Positions 1 through 9,116 are shown, numbered from the stretch's first letter. The stretch: 64,000 nt of DNA from Pseudomonas putida (GCF_001636055.1 NZ_CP011789.1:3224001-3288000), one strand, 5' to 3'. Notes: a model not told the origin generated them from the sequence alone. Numbers and translations are program-made.

Positions 1-379
1 CCCGCTCGAGCGTACGGATGTCGGTCTGAGTGCTGGCATGCAGCTCGATTGGCGGGATGTCCAGCTCCATCACCCCCAGGTCCTGGACGATCAATGCATC
101 GACACCGGCGTCGTACAGCTGGTGGATCAGCTTGCGTGCAGGCTCCAGCTCGTTGTCATGGAGAATGGTATTGATCGTGGTGAAGACCCGCGCGTGATAG
201 CGCCGGGCGAACTCCACCAACTCGGCGATATCGCCGACCTCGTTGCACGCGTTGTGCCGCGCGCCGAAGCTTGGGCCGCCGATGTAGATGGCGTCGGCGC
301 CATGCAGGATGGCCTCGCGGGCGATGGCCACATCGCGGGCAGGGCTGAGCAGTTCCAGGTGATTCTTTGGAAGGGACAT
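1..379 (-). CDS. rlhA: 23S rRNA C2501 hydroxylase RlhA, N-terminal part (gene runs off the window)
   Basis: The reverse strand reads MSLPKNHLELLSPARD and continues with HGADAIYIGGPSFGARHN, ELDIPPIELHASTQTDIRT and related blocks. These match E. coli RlhA (YdcP), a member of the U32 peptidase-like family, almost residue for residue. RlhA hydroxylates C2501 of 23S rRNA in the cytoplasm; the family uses Fe-S/prephenate-dependent chemistry. Only about 126 N-terminal residues are present; the conserved cysteines lie further downstream, outside the window. The ATG at 379 is the start because homology begins within a few residues of it. Its close paralogue TrhP (YegQ) is less similar over this stretch. 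Confidence 0.9.
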   Translation of the reverse strand, partial: MSLPKNHLELLSPARDVAIAREAILHGADAIYIGGPSFGARHNACNEVGDIAELVEFARRYHARVFTTINTILHDNELEPARKLIHQLYDAGVDALIVQDLGVMELDIPPIELHASTQTDIRTLER

Positions 380-476
380 GTCGTTATAGGTTCGGGCTGT
401 CACGGTTTAGGGCGGCATTGTAGCGATGAATTGCCGCGCAGGCACCCGTGACGTTCCAGATGGGCGTACTTGCAGC

Positions 477-508
477 GACGGGCCCGCGTCCCTCGAAGCA
501 GGCCCGTC
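477..508 (-). terminator. possible hairpin terminator after the FN3-like gene
   Basis: GACGGGCC (477-484) and GGCCCGTC (501-508) form a perfect 8-bp inverted repeat with a 16-nt loop. It lies 15 bp beyond the stop codon of the leftward gene ending at 523. There is no T-run after it, so it is at best a weak or factor-dependent terminator. Confidence 0.3.
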
Positions 509-522
509 TGCGCGCACACCTT

Positions 523-1953
523 TCAGCGAGCCGGAGCAGTTTGCTCGGTTTGCCATTGCGTCCTGCTGGAGGCTTTCCCACAGATGGGCGTCAGCTGTAC
601 GCTCAGCAATTGATCCAGGTTCGCATCAAGCACTGGAATCATCATCCGGGCACTGCAGCCAGCGACCCGGTCCTGACTGATGACATTCCCTGCGCGAATA
701 ATCGATACCCATGTGCCTTCAGGCGACACCACCGACTCCGGAGGCGACCAAGTGACATCCACGACGCCCACTCTCGGCCGGAGCAGGGCAAGCCGTGGAG
801 CCCCCGTGATCATCGGCACCCAATCGCCTTCTGTACCGATCCCGGACCCAGGATATGCAATGACCTGACACACCCACTTCTTGTCGGTCCTGAGCGGCGC
901 TTTCAACGACAAGCGCGCCTGGGTCCGAGGGGCATCGACGCTCGCAGAGGCGGCGACCGTGCCGGTCTCTGGCGAAAACACCTGCACGATGTAGTGAGTG
1001 AACTGCAGACTGTTCGACATGTTCCAGGCCACATCGACGCCCTCGTTGTCCAACACCACTGAAGTGATTTCGGGCCTGGCTGCCACAACGCGCAAAGGCG
1101 TGGTCCTGATGCCTGCACCTTTTGCGGTCAGGGCCGTGAGGGTGAAGGTGAGCTCATCGAATTCCGGCAGTGGCGACGACAGTGGAAAGTCGGCGAACTC
1201 GTATTCCATGGGCAGGCTCATTTCGTAATGCTTGCCGGTAAGCGTACTGTGCAGCTTCAGTTGGTATTGCACGATCTCTGTGGGATCCAGCGTAAACCAT
1301 GCTACTGCTATGCGGTTTCCACCGCGATAAAGCGGGCTCTGCTCCAGATTCGGCGGGTTCATGGATGGCGGGAAATGAATCAGCTCCGATCGGGCGCGGG
1401 TACGCTCGCAAGCCACAGCCTCCACGCCGACTGTCCAGCCTTGGTTATTGCCTAGACCCCCGTCCAGTTGCGAATTGCTCACGACAGCACAGGCGCTGTC
1501 TGTTCCGCTGACTGGAATGACGAATGTCGTGCCGCTGACCGTTGATGACACGACGATCTCATAGCCCAGGAGAGCCTGGCTGGAGGGCTGCCAATCAATG
1601 TGCAGGGCCTCGCCATCGTATATCGCCGAGTGCAGGCCCGGCTGGAGGGTTGCCAGGGGCAGTGGGGCACTGCTCCTTGATTCCCCCTGCTCCAGCAGCG
1701 CCATCAGGATGACGCGATATTCACGCATCGCGCTCAGGGGTTCGGCCAGAGCCAATATGCCGGCGGTGGCAGCGCCGTCTGGAATGAACTGATGTTTCAA
1801 TGACGTCCAGCCACTTGCGTCCTGATGGCACAAGGTGATCACCCAACCCGCGGGCTTGACCCACTCGAGAGGGTTCCATGCCACGCTCAGGCAGTCTGCC
1901 TCGTAAACCGCCCGGACGATGGTGGGCCTGAGTGCATCGTTATCGCGCAGCAT
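523..1953 (-). CDS. protein of about five FN3-like beta-sandwich repeats, function unknown
   Basis: This is a 476-residue protein with no signal peptide or membrane segment. It contains roughly five repeats of 90-95 residues (about 10-98, 99-194, 200-290, 292-384, 385-476). Each opens with a V-x-W strand pattern (LSVAW, LHIDW, IAVAW, VDVAW, VDVTW), as in fibronectin-III or Ig-like sandwiches. I prefer the ATG at 1953 over one 7 codons upstream because AGGAGG sits 6 nt before it. The gene starts inside the end of the upstream Hint-domain gene (14-bp overlap), so the two are probably translationally coupled and work together. Codon use is less GC-rich than the surroundings, suggesting transfer. 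I do not recognise a specific function. Confidence 0.75.
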   Translation of the reverse strand: MLRDNDALRPTIVRAVYEADCLSVAWNPLEWVKPAGWVITLCHQDASGWTSLKHQFIPDGAATAGILALAEPLSAMREYRVILMALLEQGESRSSAPLPLATLQPGLHSAIYDGEALHIDWQPSSQALLGYEIVVSSTVSGTTFVIPVSGTDSACAVVSNSQLDGGLGNNQGWTVGVEAVACERTRARSELIHFPPSMNPPNLEQSPLYRGGNRIAVAWFTLDPTEIVQYQLKLHSTLTGKHYEMSLPMEYEFADFPLSSPLPEFDELTFTLTALTAKGAGIRTTPLRVVAARPEITSVVLDNEGVDVAWNMSNSLQFTHYIVQVFSPETGTVAASASVDAPRTQARLSLKAPLRTDKKWVCQVIAYPGSGIGTEGDWVPMITGAPRLALLRPRVGVVDVTWSPPESVVSPEGTWVSIIRAGNVISQDRVAGCSARMMIPVLDANLDQLLSVQLTPICGKASSRTQWQTEQTAPAR

Positions 1954-3838
1954 TGTCGACCTCCTGTGAAGCACCGCTTTTGTCAGAGGAACGCTGCGCC
2001 TTTTGTTTTTGCTGGTTATCGTAATCGGTCAAGAACGCCGGATGGACTTTTGCTCGCTGTTGCGCTGGGCTGAGAAGTGGCGCTCTGTTTTTGAGATCTG
2101 CCAGCATATTTTGCGTCGCGAGGTTACCCGACAAAATGCCGTTGGCATAATAACTGCCCTCGACGCCACCTTTGAACTGCAAGTTGTATACAGGGGTGGC
2201 GTGAGCCTCGACATAGTCGACGCCCGTCACCGTAACCGGAGAACCCTCGACGGCCAACTTGTCGCCTGGATGGATTTCCCGTGCCTGTACCTCTACGTTT
2301 CTCACGGCGCTCCCGACTTGAATCGCTCGCATGATGGGATGGGTGGGCGTGACATGGAGGGTCTGGCCGGTAGTGCGTATCTCAAGCATGAATTCATTTT
2401 CTGTACCCGTGGTTCTTTCACTGACGGTGCGCACGCCAGTAGGTGTCTTCACCTGGTCCCCCCTGACGATCTCTTCAATTTTTTTAGTCTTGCCCGACGC
2501 CAGGGTGATCAATGTGCCCCCTGCGACACAACCTTCCATGATGCGGAGTTGAGGGATGATCTCCCTGCCGGGTTGTCCAGCGGATCTAGTATCGCTGGTA
2601 AATACAAACGTTACGTTTCGTGGCGAGGGGTCGTCTGGTGTTCCTGGGAGGATGACGTTGTTGGTCATCCAGAAGTTGACGATTGAGTCCTTGTTGTTGG
2701 TCAAGCAGGACGGGTTACGTTTGAACGTTTCGGCAGCGTACTGGAAACTCATCTTTCCGTTACCGTCAGATGTCCAATCGTCCAAATTTTCCCCCGTTTT
2801 GGAGTACACCCGGCATCCCCCTCCGGCCAGACTTTGTAAATAGATCGTCGTAGCGCCAGTGAGCGTGGATCCGGTCTTTTCCTCGGTGACGGCGTAGCCA
2901 GAGACGGGAATTACATAGTTGACAGGCTTGTTCTGGCTTGCCCAATAATCGCACTCTTCGCGGCTGAGGCGGTTCCAGCACATCAAGATGGGTTTATCTT
3001 TGTCAGCGAGTTTATTGCTGCAGGCTTCAGTCGAAGCAGAAGCAGCGACACATTGGCCATTGGCGCCTCTTTCGCAGGGCCTGGGCTCTGTCATACACGC
3101 ATCAACGAGCCCCGTTGAACTGACCGCCTTTATCATGACAGGCGGTGGAAGTTCAGCGTCAGGGTCTTTGGGGATCACGCTGAAGACAGCGACAGCGCGA
3201 ACGGGAATTGCCGACGCCACCGTGGCACTCATGCTAACGCGGAAGTCAGGAAGACTCGTCAGGTCAGTCGCGGTCTGCGAGGCAACAAAATCCCCCGTGA
3301 AGTCGTTATACATAACGAGTGTGATCGTGTTCGCGTCACTGCCGTTCACAAGTGAGGAAATGGCTTCAGACTGGTAGGTGATCGCTGAACTATTTACCGC
3401 CGCGCTCGAGCGCGAAAGCTCCGAGATGAACTGAAGATCTTCCAATGGGGCGTCGGCATTAATGGACGTCTCGGGGAAGTCAACCGGTTTTACGGGATTG
3501 GCCTTTGTGCCGGAAACCGCTAGCGCTTTCACCCGCTGCTCATGCGCAGCTTCCATGCGCCTGAACAGTTCGGGCGCATGTGCTTTTGTATTCCCTGCCT
3601 GGAGTTGTTGAGCCTTGTAGAACGCATAATGCTTGGGATTGCCCCAATCCAACTGATACAGGACGCCAGGGGTGAGATCCTTGGTCAATTCCTCCCCCAA
3701 TGTTTCAACTGTCGCCAAGGCGTTTTCTTCGTTTACTTCATCAGCGGTAACCTCGGCTGCCCAGGCGGAGGAAAGTGCAGAACACGATAAAAATAATGCG
3801 GCCAATAGACTAACTGAGGTCGGTGCTTTACTCGCCAT
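1940..3838 (-). CDS. exported protein with C-terminal Hint (hedgehog/intein-type) domain
   Basis: The protein has 632 residues. Residues 1-27 form a Sec signal peptide (cleavage near AWA|AE). Residues 28-240 are novel; residues 248-378 hold eight cysteines and probably form a disulfide-linked domain. Residues 437-572 form a Hint fold: GCVAGGTLITLASG with nucleophile-type Cys437, TPTH with His500, and a final YYANGILSGN block. Hint domains can self-cleave by an N-S acyl shift. Here the usual HN at the end reads GN, so full protein splicing looks unlikely and N-terminal cleavage or a purely structural role is more probable. A tail of about 60 charged residues follows. RBS GGGAG precedes the ATG. 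It is the first gene of a pair with the FN3-like protein. Confidence 0.8.
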   Translation of the reverse strand: MASKAPTSVSLLAALFLSCSALSSAWAAEVTADEVNEENALATVETLGEELTKDLTPGVLYQLDWGNPKHYAFYKAQQLQAGNTKAHAPELFRRMEAAHEQRVKALAVSGTKANPVKPVDFPETSINADAPLEDLQFISELSRSSAAVNSSAITYQSEAISSLVNGSDANTITLVMYNDFTGDFVASQTATDLTSLPDFRVSMSATVASAIPVRAVAVFSVIPKDPDAELPPPVMIKAVSSTGLVDACMTEPRPCERGANGQCVAASASTEACSNKLADKDKPILMCWNRLSREECDYWASQNKPVNYVIPVSGYAVTEEKTGSTLTGATTIYLQSLAGGGCRVYSKTGENLDDWTSDGNGKMSFQYAAETFKRNPSCLTNNKDSIVNFWMTNNVILPGTPDDPSPRNVTFVFTSDTRSAGQPGREIIPQLRIMEGCVAGGTLITLASGKTKKIEEIVRGDQVKTPTGVRTVSERTTGTENEFMLEIRTTGQTLHVTPTHPIMRAIQVGSAVRNVEVQAREIHPGDKLAVEGSPVTVTGVDYVEAHATPVYNLQFKGGVEGSYYANGILSGNLATQNMLADLKNRAPLLSPAQQRAKVHPAFLTDYDNQQKQKAQRSSDKSGASQEVDNAAR

Positions 3839-3962
3839 GGTCTTTGCTCCCTCGGGTCAGATCCTTTGAACAGCAACACACGACATCGCCGTTTCGGACA
3901 ACATTGTTGAGATCTAACCTACTGAGGTTCCGCGCTCGTCGACAACTGGCAAAAATGATAGG

Positions 3963-4850
3963 TCACTCGTCTGTGCCAGACAGATCACCAAGGCAATCGA
4001 TCAAGGCCGAAGCTGCTGGCGAAAGGCTGCACTCTGTGCGGGTGATGATGCCGATTTCACGCTCCAGACCTCGCGCTTCCAAGGGCCTGCGCAGCAACCT
4101 GTGTGTACCGTCGTCCGCCGACTCCGGCAGCAGCGTGACGCCCAACCCATTGCGCACCAGCGCCAATACCGTCGACATGTAGTTGGCTTCCATGGCCGCT
4201 TGCAACACCAGCCCGTGTGCGCGGAACACCTGTTCGATCTGCGCCCGCACGCTGCTGTCGCGCCCGGTGAGAATCATCGGCAGGCCATCCAGGGCTTGCA
4301 GACTGACAGGGCCGGTGGCCAGCGGGTGCCCGGCGGGCACAAACAGGCACAGTCGATCGCGCAACAGCGGCGTGAAGTCCAGCCCATGGCCGAACTGGCT
4401 GCGCACACCCACCCCAAAATCCACATCGCCTTCGCGCACGCGTTCGACGATGCGCTCGGCAACCAGGTCGCGCAGACGCACTTCGACACCTGGATGCCAC
4501 TGGCGGAACACCGCCAGCCGCTCGGCCAGCGCTCCGGCGCACAGCGAGGGCAGGGCAGCCACGGTGACCACCCCGCGGCGCACCGCCGCCAAGCCCTGGC
4601 TGGCGCTGACGATGTTGGAAAGATCGAGCAGCAGCTTCTCCATTGCCGGCAGCGCCTCGCGCCCTGCGCCCGTGAGGGTGACGTGCCGAGGGCTGCGTTC
4701 GAGCAGGGCGACGCCCAGCCAGGTTTCGAGCTGGCGGATCTGTACGGTCAGGGCCGAGGGCGACAGGTGCAGGTCGTCGGCGGCGCGGGCGAAGTTGCCA
4801 CGCTGGGCAACGGTGATGAAGGCACGAATATGCTGCAGGGCGTTCTTCAT
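3963..4850 (-). CDS. LysR-family transcriptional regulator, probable regulator of the divergent CitMHS-AtuA operon
   Basis: The protein has 295 residues with an N-terminal winged helix-turn-helix (about residues 3-62: IRAFITVAQRGNFARAADDL, LSPSALTVQIRQLE) and a periplasmic-binding-like effector domain. The start ATG at 4850 puts the HTH at the usual distance from the N-terminus; an ATG at 4871 would add seven residues. Neither has a clear RBS. It is divergent from the transporter at 4951, with a 14-bp palindrome between them. This is the classic layout of a LysR protein controlling its neighbour in response to the transported substrate or a breakdown product. Confidence 0.9.
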   Translation of the reverse strand: MKNALQHIRAFITVAQRGNFARAADDLHLSPSALTVQIRQLETWLGVALLERSPRHVTLTGAGREALPAMEKLLLDLSNIVSASQGLAAVRRGVVTVAALPSLCAGALAERLAVFRQWHPGVEVRLRDLVAERIVERVREGDVDFGVGVRSQFGHGLDFTPLLRDRLCLFVPAGHPLATGPVSLQALDGLPMILTGRDSSVRAQIEQVFRAHGLVLQAAMEANYMSTVLALVRNGLGVTLLPESADDGTHRLLRRPLEARGLEREIGIITRTECSLSPAASALIDCLGDLSGTDE

Positions 4851-4876
4851 TTTGTTTTTTCGAATGTGCATGGCTT

Positions 4877-4890
4877 TAAATTGCAATTTA
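4877..4890. promoter_or_regulatory. perfect 14-bp palindrome, probable LysR operator
   Basis: TAAATTGCAATTTA is a perfect palindrome in the 100-bp gap between the divergent LysR gene and the CitMHS operon. It includes an AT-rich dyad of the type LysR proteins bind. Confidence 0.55.
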
Positions 4891-4950
4891 CACGCTACCG
4901 GCGCTCTCCTGATACTCGGGGCAACAACAAAAACAAGCCGGAGTAACTCC

Positions 4951-6243
4951 ATGCTCGCCCTCTATGGCGTCATTACCATTCTGTCCTTGCTGATCGCGGT
5001 GATGAGCAAGCGCATCTCGCCCCTGGTCGCGCTGATCGCCTTTCCCGTCGTGGCTGCCTTGCTCGCGGGCTTCGGCCTGCAGACCAGCGGCTTCATTCTC
5101 ACGGGTATCAAGAATGTCGCCCCGGTGGTCGGCATGTTCATCTTCGCCATCCTGTTCTTCGGGGTGATGACCGATGCCGGCATGCTCGACCCGATCATCG
5201 ACCGCATCCTGCGCGCCGTCGGCACCCGCCCGACCCGTATCGTCTGCGGCACCGCGCTGCTGGCGTTGCTGGTGCACCTGGACGGCTCGGGTGCGGTGAC
5301 GTTCCTCGTCACGGTGCCAGCGATGCTGCCGCTGTATACGCGCCTGGGCATCGACCGGCGGGTCCTGGCCTGCGTTGCGGCGATGGCGGCGGGGGTGAAC
5401 TTCCTGCCCTGGACCGGCCCGGTGCTGCGCTCATCCGCCGCGCTGCACGTGCCGGTGGCCGAGCTGTTCCAGCCACTGATTCCGGTGCAGGTGGTGGGGC
5501 TGTTGTTCGTCTTCGGCTGTGCCTACTGGCTGGGCCGACGTGAAGAGAAGCGCCTGGGGCTCATGGCCGGCGCCGATGCCGGCGCGGCACCGCAGCGCAT
5601 CTTGAGCGCCGATGAACAGGCCCTGCGCCGGACCCACATGTTCTGGCCGAACCTGCTGCTCACCGTGCTGGTGATGGCGGTGATGATCGCCGGCTGGGTC
5701 GACCCCGTGGTGATGTTCATGCTCGGCACTGTCGCGGCGCTTTGCCTGAACTACCCGCGTGTCGACCAGCAGCGCGAACGCATCGACGCGCATGCCAAGA
5801 CTGCCCTGACCATGGCCAGCATCCTGCTTGCCGCGGGGGTGTTCACCGGGATCATGCAGGGCACAGGCATGCTCAAGGCCATGGCCGAGGTGGCGGTGCA
5901 ACAGATTCCACCGGGGCACGGGCGACTGATTCCTGCCCTTGTGGGCTTCGTGTCGATGCCGCTCAGCTTGCTGTTCGACCCGGATTCGTTCTACTTCGGT
6001 GTCATGCCGGTGATTGCCGAAGTCGGCCGCTCGCTGGGCGTGGACCCGGTGCAGGTGGCCCAGGCGTCGCTGCTCGGGGTCCATACCACCGGCTTCCCGG
6101 TCAGTCCGCTGACCCCGGCGACTTTCCTGCTGGTGGGGCTGTGCAAGCTTGACCTTGCCGATCACCAGCGTTTCACCCTGCCATTTCTGTTCGCCGCGTC
6201 GGTGCTGATGACCCTGACCGCGCTGGCACTTGGAGTCTTCTGA
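4951..6243 (+). CDS. CitMHS-family (metal-citrate/H+ symporter type) transporter
   Basis: This is a 430-residue polytopic inner-membrane protein with about 11-12 hydrophobic segments. Family-like blocks include a DGSG motif in LVHLDGSGAVTFLVTVPA, VNFLPWTGP and DPDSFYFG/TTGFPVSPLTPAT. CitMHS proteins import divalent-metal complexes of citrate and related carboxylates. The start ATG at 4951 follows CCGGAGT. It is the first gene of an operon with two AtuA-type proteins 2 bp downstream, so its real substrate is probably the acid those enzymes handle rather than citrate itself. Confidence 0.85.
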   Translation: MLALYGVITILSLLIAVMSKRISPLVALIAFPVVAALLAGFGLQTSGFILTGIKNVAPVVGMFIFAILFFGVMTDAGMLDPIIDRILRAVGTRPTRIVCGTALLALLVHLDGSGAVTFLVTVPAMLPLYTRLGIDRRVLACVAAMAAGVNFLPWTGPVLRSSAALHVPVAELFQPLIPVQVVGLLFVFGCAYWLGRREEKRLGLMAGADAGAAPQRILSADEQALRRTHMFWPNLLLTVLVMAVMIAGWVDPVVMFMLGTVAALCLNYPRVDQQRERIDAHAKTALTMASILLAAGVFTGIMQGTGMLKAMAEVAVQQIPPGHGRLIPALVGFVSMPLSLLFDPDSFYFGVMPVIAEVGRSLGVDPVQVAQASLLGVHTTGFPVSPLTPATFLLVGLCKLDLADHQRFTLPFLFAASVLMTLTALALGVF

Positions 6244-6245
6244 AC

Positions 6246-7592
6246 ATGAACACTTTGCGAATCGGCGCCGGTGCCGGTTATTCCGGCGATCGCCTGGAGC
6301 CTGCGGTGGAACTGGCCCGGGATGGGCAACTGGACTACCTGGTCTTCGAGTGCCTGGCCGAACGCACCATTGCCCTGGCCCAGCAAGCCCGACTGGCTGA
6401 CCCTCGTGCCGGCTTCGATCCGTTGCTGGCCGAGCGCATGCGGGCGGTGCTGCCCTACGTACGCCGCGGCGAGCAGCGACTGCGGATCATCACCAACATG
6501 GGCGCAGCCAACCCGCGTGGCGCCGCGCGACAAGTGTCGGTCATCGCGGCTGAACTCGGGGTGCAGGGGCTGAAGGTCGCGGCCGTGGAAGGTGACGATG
6601 TGCTCGACGTGCTGCGCCAGCACCCGGAGTGGACGCTCGACAATGGCCTGACGGTGGCCGGGTTGGGTGAGCGGCTGGTCTCGGCCAATGCCTATCTGGG
6701 GGTCGAAGGGATCGTTCAGGCGCTGGCCCTGGACGCCGATGTGGTGATTACCGGTCGTGTCGCCGATCCGTCGCTGTTCCTTGCCCCCCAAGTGCATCAC
6801 TTTGGCTGGCCTGCCGACGATTGGCGCCGCCGTGGCCGAGGGACGCTGACCGGGCACCTGCTCGAATGCGCGGGGCAGGTCAGTGGCGGCTACTTTGCCG
6901 ACCCCGGCATGAAGGATGTGGCCGACCTTGCACGGCTGGGTTTCCCCTTCGCCGATATCGACAGCGAAGGCCTGGCCACGCTCGGCAAGGTGGCCGGCAG
7001 TGGCGGTCGCATCGATGTCGCGACGTGCACCGAGCAACTGCTTTACGAGGTACACGATCCACGTCGGTATCTGACGCCGGATGTCACGGCCGACTTTTCA
7101 GGCGTGCACTTGCAGGCCTGCGGCAAGGATCAGGTGCGCGTCAGTGGTGGCGAAGGCACGGCTCGCCCGCAGCACCTCAAGGTTACCGTGGGCTATCGGG
7201 ATGGTTGGATCGGCGAAGGGCAGATGTCCTACGGTGGCCCGAACGCCGTGGCGCGGGCGCGTTTGGCCGGGCGGATCGTCGAGGAACGCCTGGCGTTGAC
7301 GGGCGTCGCCGTCGAAGAATTGCGCTGCGAGCTGATGGGGGTTGATTCGCTGCACGCCAGCCACTTCGGCATGGGCGGCGAACCCTGGGAGGTACGCCTG
7401 CGGGTTGCGGCGCGCTGCCCGAGCCGTGAAGCGGCGCAGGCGGTCGCCAACGAGGTCGAGACCCTCTACACCAATGGCCCGGCTGGCGGTGGCGGGGCCA
7501 CTCGCCAGGTCCGCGAAGTATTGGCCGTCGCCAGCCTCTACGTGCCGCGTGAACTCGCGCAACCTCAAGTCCACCTGGAGCAATGTCCATGA
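6246..7592 (+). CDS. AtuA-family protein (DUF1446)
   Basis: The 448-residue protein opens with LRIGAGAGYSGDRLEPA and has ITNMGAANPRGAA, ADVVITGRVADPSLFLAP and GGPNAVARARLA, all features of the DUF1446/AtuA family. AtuA itself belongs to the acyclic terpene utilisation cluster, but family members occur in many carboxylate degradation operons and the reaction is not established. It lies 2 bp after the transporter and overlaps the next gene by 4 bp, so the three are one transcription unit. I cannot assign a substrate from the sequence. Confidence 0.8.
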   Translation: MNTLRIGAGAGYSGDRLEPAVELARDGQLDYLVFECLAERTIALAQQARLADPRAGFDPLLAERMRAVLPYVRRGEQRLRIITNMGAANPRGAARQVSVIAAELGVQGLKVAAVEGDDVLDVLRQHPEWTLDNGLTVAGLGERLVSANAYLGVEGIVQALALDADVVITGRVADPSLFLAPQVHHFGWPADDWRRRGRGTLTGHLLECAGQVSGGYFADPGMKDVADLARLGFPFADIDSEGLATLGKVAGSGGRIDVATCTEQLLYEVHDPRRYLTPDVTADFSGVHLQACGKDQVRVSGGEGTARPQHLKVTVGYRDGWIGEGQMSYGGPNAVARARLAGRIVEERLALTGVAVEELRCELMGVDSLHASHFGMGGEPWEVRLRVAARCPSREAAQAVANEVETLYTNGPAGGGGATRQVREVLAVASLYVPRELAQPQVHLEQCP

Positions 7593-7903
7593 CCCGCCGA
7601 CTGCACGAACTTGCCCACACCCGTACCGGGGACAAGGGCGACACCTCGAACATCTCGCTGATCGCGTATCGGGACGAGGACTACCCGCTGCTTGAACGGG
7701 AGCTGACAGCGGAACGGGTGGCAGCGTGGTTCGCCCATCTTCGCGATGAAAGCGCGGGGCCTGTACGTCGCTATGACTTGCCGCAACTCAAGGCCCTGAA
7801 CTTCGTGCTGCCGGGTTTATTGCGTGGTGGCGTGACCCGCTCGTTGGCGCTGGATGCCCATGGCAAGTGCCTGGGGGCGGCGTTGTTGGCGATGGAGGTC
7901 TAG
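7589..7903 (+). CDS. AtuA-like small subunit or domain protein
   Basis: This 104-residue protein starts MTRRLHELAHTRTGDKGDTSNIS. The RTGDKGD-NIS motif is typical of the C-terminal domain found fused to DUF1446 in longer AtuA proteins. Here it is a separate gene, so the two probably form a complex. I chose the ATG at 7589, which overlaps the upstream stop as ATGA and has GGAG 8 nt before it, rather than the ATG at 7583, which is only 2 nt from the GGAG. Confidence 0.8.
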   Translation: MTRRLHELAHTRTGDKGDTSNISLIAYRDEDYPLLERELTAERVAAWFAHLRDESAGPVRRYDLPQLKALNFVLPGLLRGGVTRSLALDAHGKCLGAALLAMEV

Positions 7904-7911
7904 CTCTGCTA

Positions 7912-8292
7912 TCAGCCCTTGGCCGCCATCGCCGTCACTTCGACCTTCATCCCTTCGAACGCCAGCGAGGCTACGCCCACCGCCGCACGCACTGGCCATG
8001 GCTTGGCGAAGAAGCGCTGGTACACCTCGTTGAATGCCGCACGATCGGCCATGTCGGTCAGGTAGATGGTCAGGTGCAGCACGCGGTCCATCGAGCTGCC
8101 CGCACGCTCCAGCGCGTCCTTGAGTGCCTGCAGGGTGCATTCGCTCTGGGTGACGATATCGCCCAGCTCAAGCTCGCCATCGGCGCGCACCGGGACCTGG
8201 GTGGTGACCAGGATACCGTTGTATTCGGCGACATCGGAGGAGATGGACGCGGCGTCCGCATCGGGGGTGAAGGTGATACCAGTCTGGGCCAT
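7912..8292 (-). CDS. RidA/YjgF/Rid-family protein
   Basis: This 126-residue protein contains YNGILVTTQVPVRADGELELGDIVTQSECTLQALKDALE and ends PVRAAVGVASLAFEGMKVEVTAMA, the RidA/YjgF fold. RidA proper hydrolyses reactive enamines/imines such as 2-aminoacrylate. The start ATG at 8292 gives the usual family length; longer upstream reading would add residues without homology. The gene is convergent with the AtuA operon (8 bp apart) and divergent from trmK, so it is probably a single-gene unit. I cannot tell whether the substrate is the classic enamine or another. Confidence 0.8.
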   Translation of the reverse strand: MAQTGITFTPDADAASISSDVAEYNGILVTTQVPVRADGELELGDIVTQSECTLQALKDALERAGSSMDRVLHLTIYLTDMADRAAFNEVYQRFFAKPWPVRAAVGVASLAFEGMKVEVTAMAAKG

Positions 8293-8420
8293 GAACGACT
8301 CTGCCTTGCTTTGGAAGTGAAAGCGCAAGCCTACGCGAGCCGCGGCCCCGGTCGCAAATGCATTGAAATGACGCGCCCCGGCCTTCAGAATCGCGCCGAT
8401 TCTCATGCAAGGGGTTGGCG

Positions 8421-9113
8421 TTGAACGAACAGACATTGTCGCAGCGGCTGGAACGCGTGGCGGCTCACATCCCGCCAGGGGCGCGCCTGGCCGATATCGG
8501 TTCCGACCACGGCTTCCTGCCGGTGGTCCTGGTATTGCGTGGCGCCATCGAGGCCGCAGTGGCGGGCGAGGCGGCGGCAGGGCCTTGCGAGTCAGCCCGG
8601 CGCAATGTGCGCCGCAACGGGCTGGACGCGCGCATCAGCGTGCGCCTGGCCAACGGTCTGGCCGCCATCGAAAGCGATGATCGCATCGACACCATCAGCC
8701 TCTCGGGCATGGGCGGGGAAACCATCGTCGAGATCCTCGAGGCAGGCAAGGCGAGGTTGCAGGATGGACAGCGCCTGGTGCTGCAACCCAATGGCGGCGA
8801 GCAACCGCTGCGCCAGTGGTTGATGGACAACGGCTATCGGATTGTCAGCGAAGAGGTGTTGCGGGAGAACCGCTTCGACTACGAGATCATCGTCGCCGAA
8901 CAGGCCGACTCGGTGCGCTACAGCCCGCAGGAGCTATTGTTCGGCCCCTTGCTCATGCGCGAGAAAAGCGCGGCGTTCATCAACAAGTGGCAGCGCATGC
9001 GGCGCCAGCGTCAACAGGCATTGGCCAACTTCGAACGGGCCAGGGAAGTGCCTCAGGACAAGGCCCAGGCTTTTGCGATGCACATCGACTGGATCGACCA
9101 GTTGCTGGCTTGA
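8421..9113 (+). CDS. trmK: tRNA (adenine22-N1)-methyltransferase TrmK
   Basis: The 230-residue protein has a Rossmann SAM-binding motif (LADIGSDHGFLP, about residues 24-35), an SGMGG motif, VLQPNGGEQPLRQWL, and a helical C-terminal tail (KWQRMRRQRQQALANFE). This domain order is that of TrmK (COG2384), which makes m1A22 in tRNA. The start is taken as TTG at 8421 because AAGGGG lies 6 nt upstream; another in-frame TTG lies 6 nt earlier. No ATG is available near the N-terminus. Confidence 0.85.
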   Translation: MNEQTLSQRLERVAAHIPPGARLADIGSDHGFLPVVLVLRGAIEAAVAGEAAAGPCESARRNVRRNGLDARISVRLANGLAAIESDDRIDTISLSGMGGETIVEILEAGKARLQDGQRLVLQPNGGEQPLRQWLMDNGYRIVSEEVLRENRFDYEIIVAEQADSVRYSPQELLFGPLLMREKSAAFINKWQRMRRQRQQALANFERAREVPQDKAQAFAMHIDWIDQLLA

Positions 9114-9116
9114 GGC

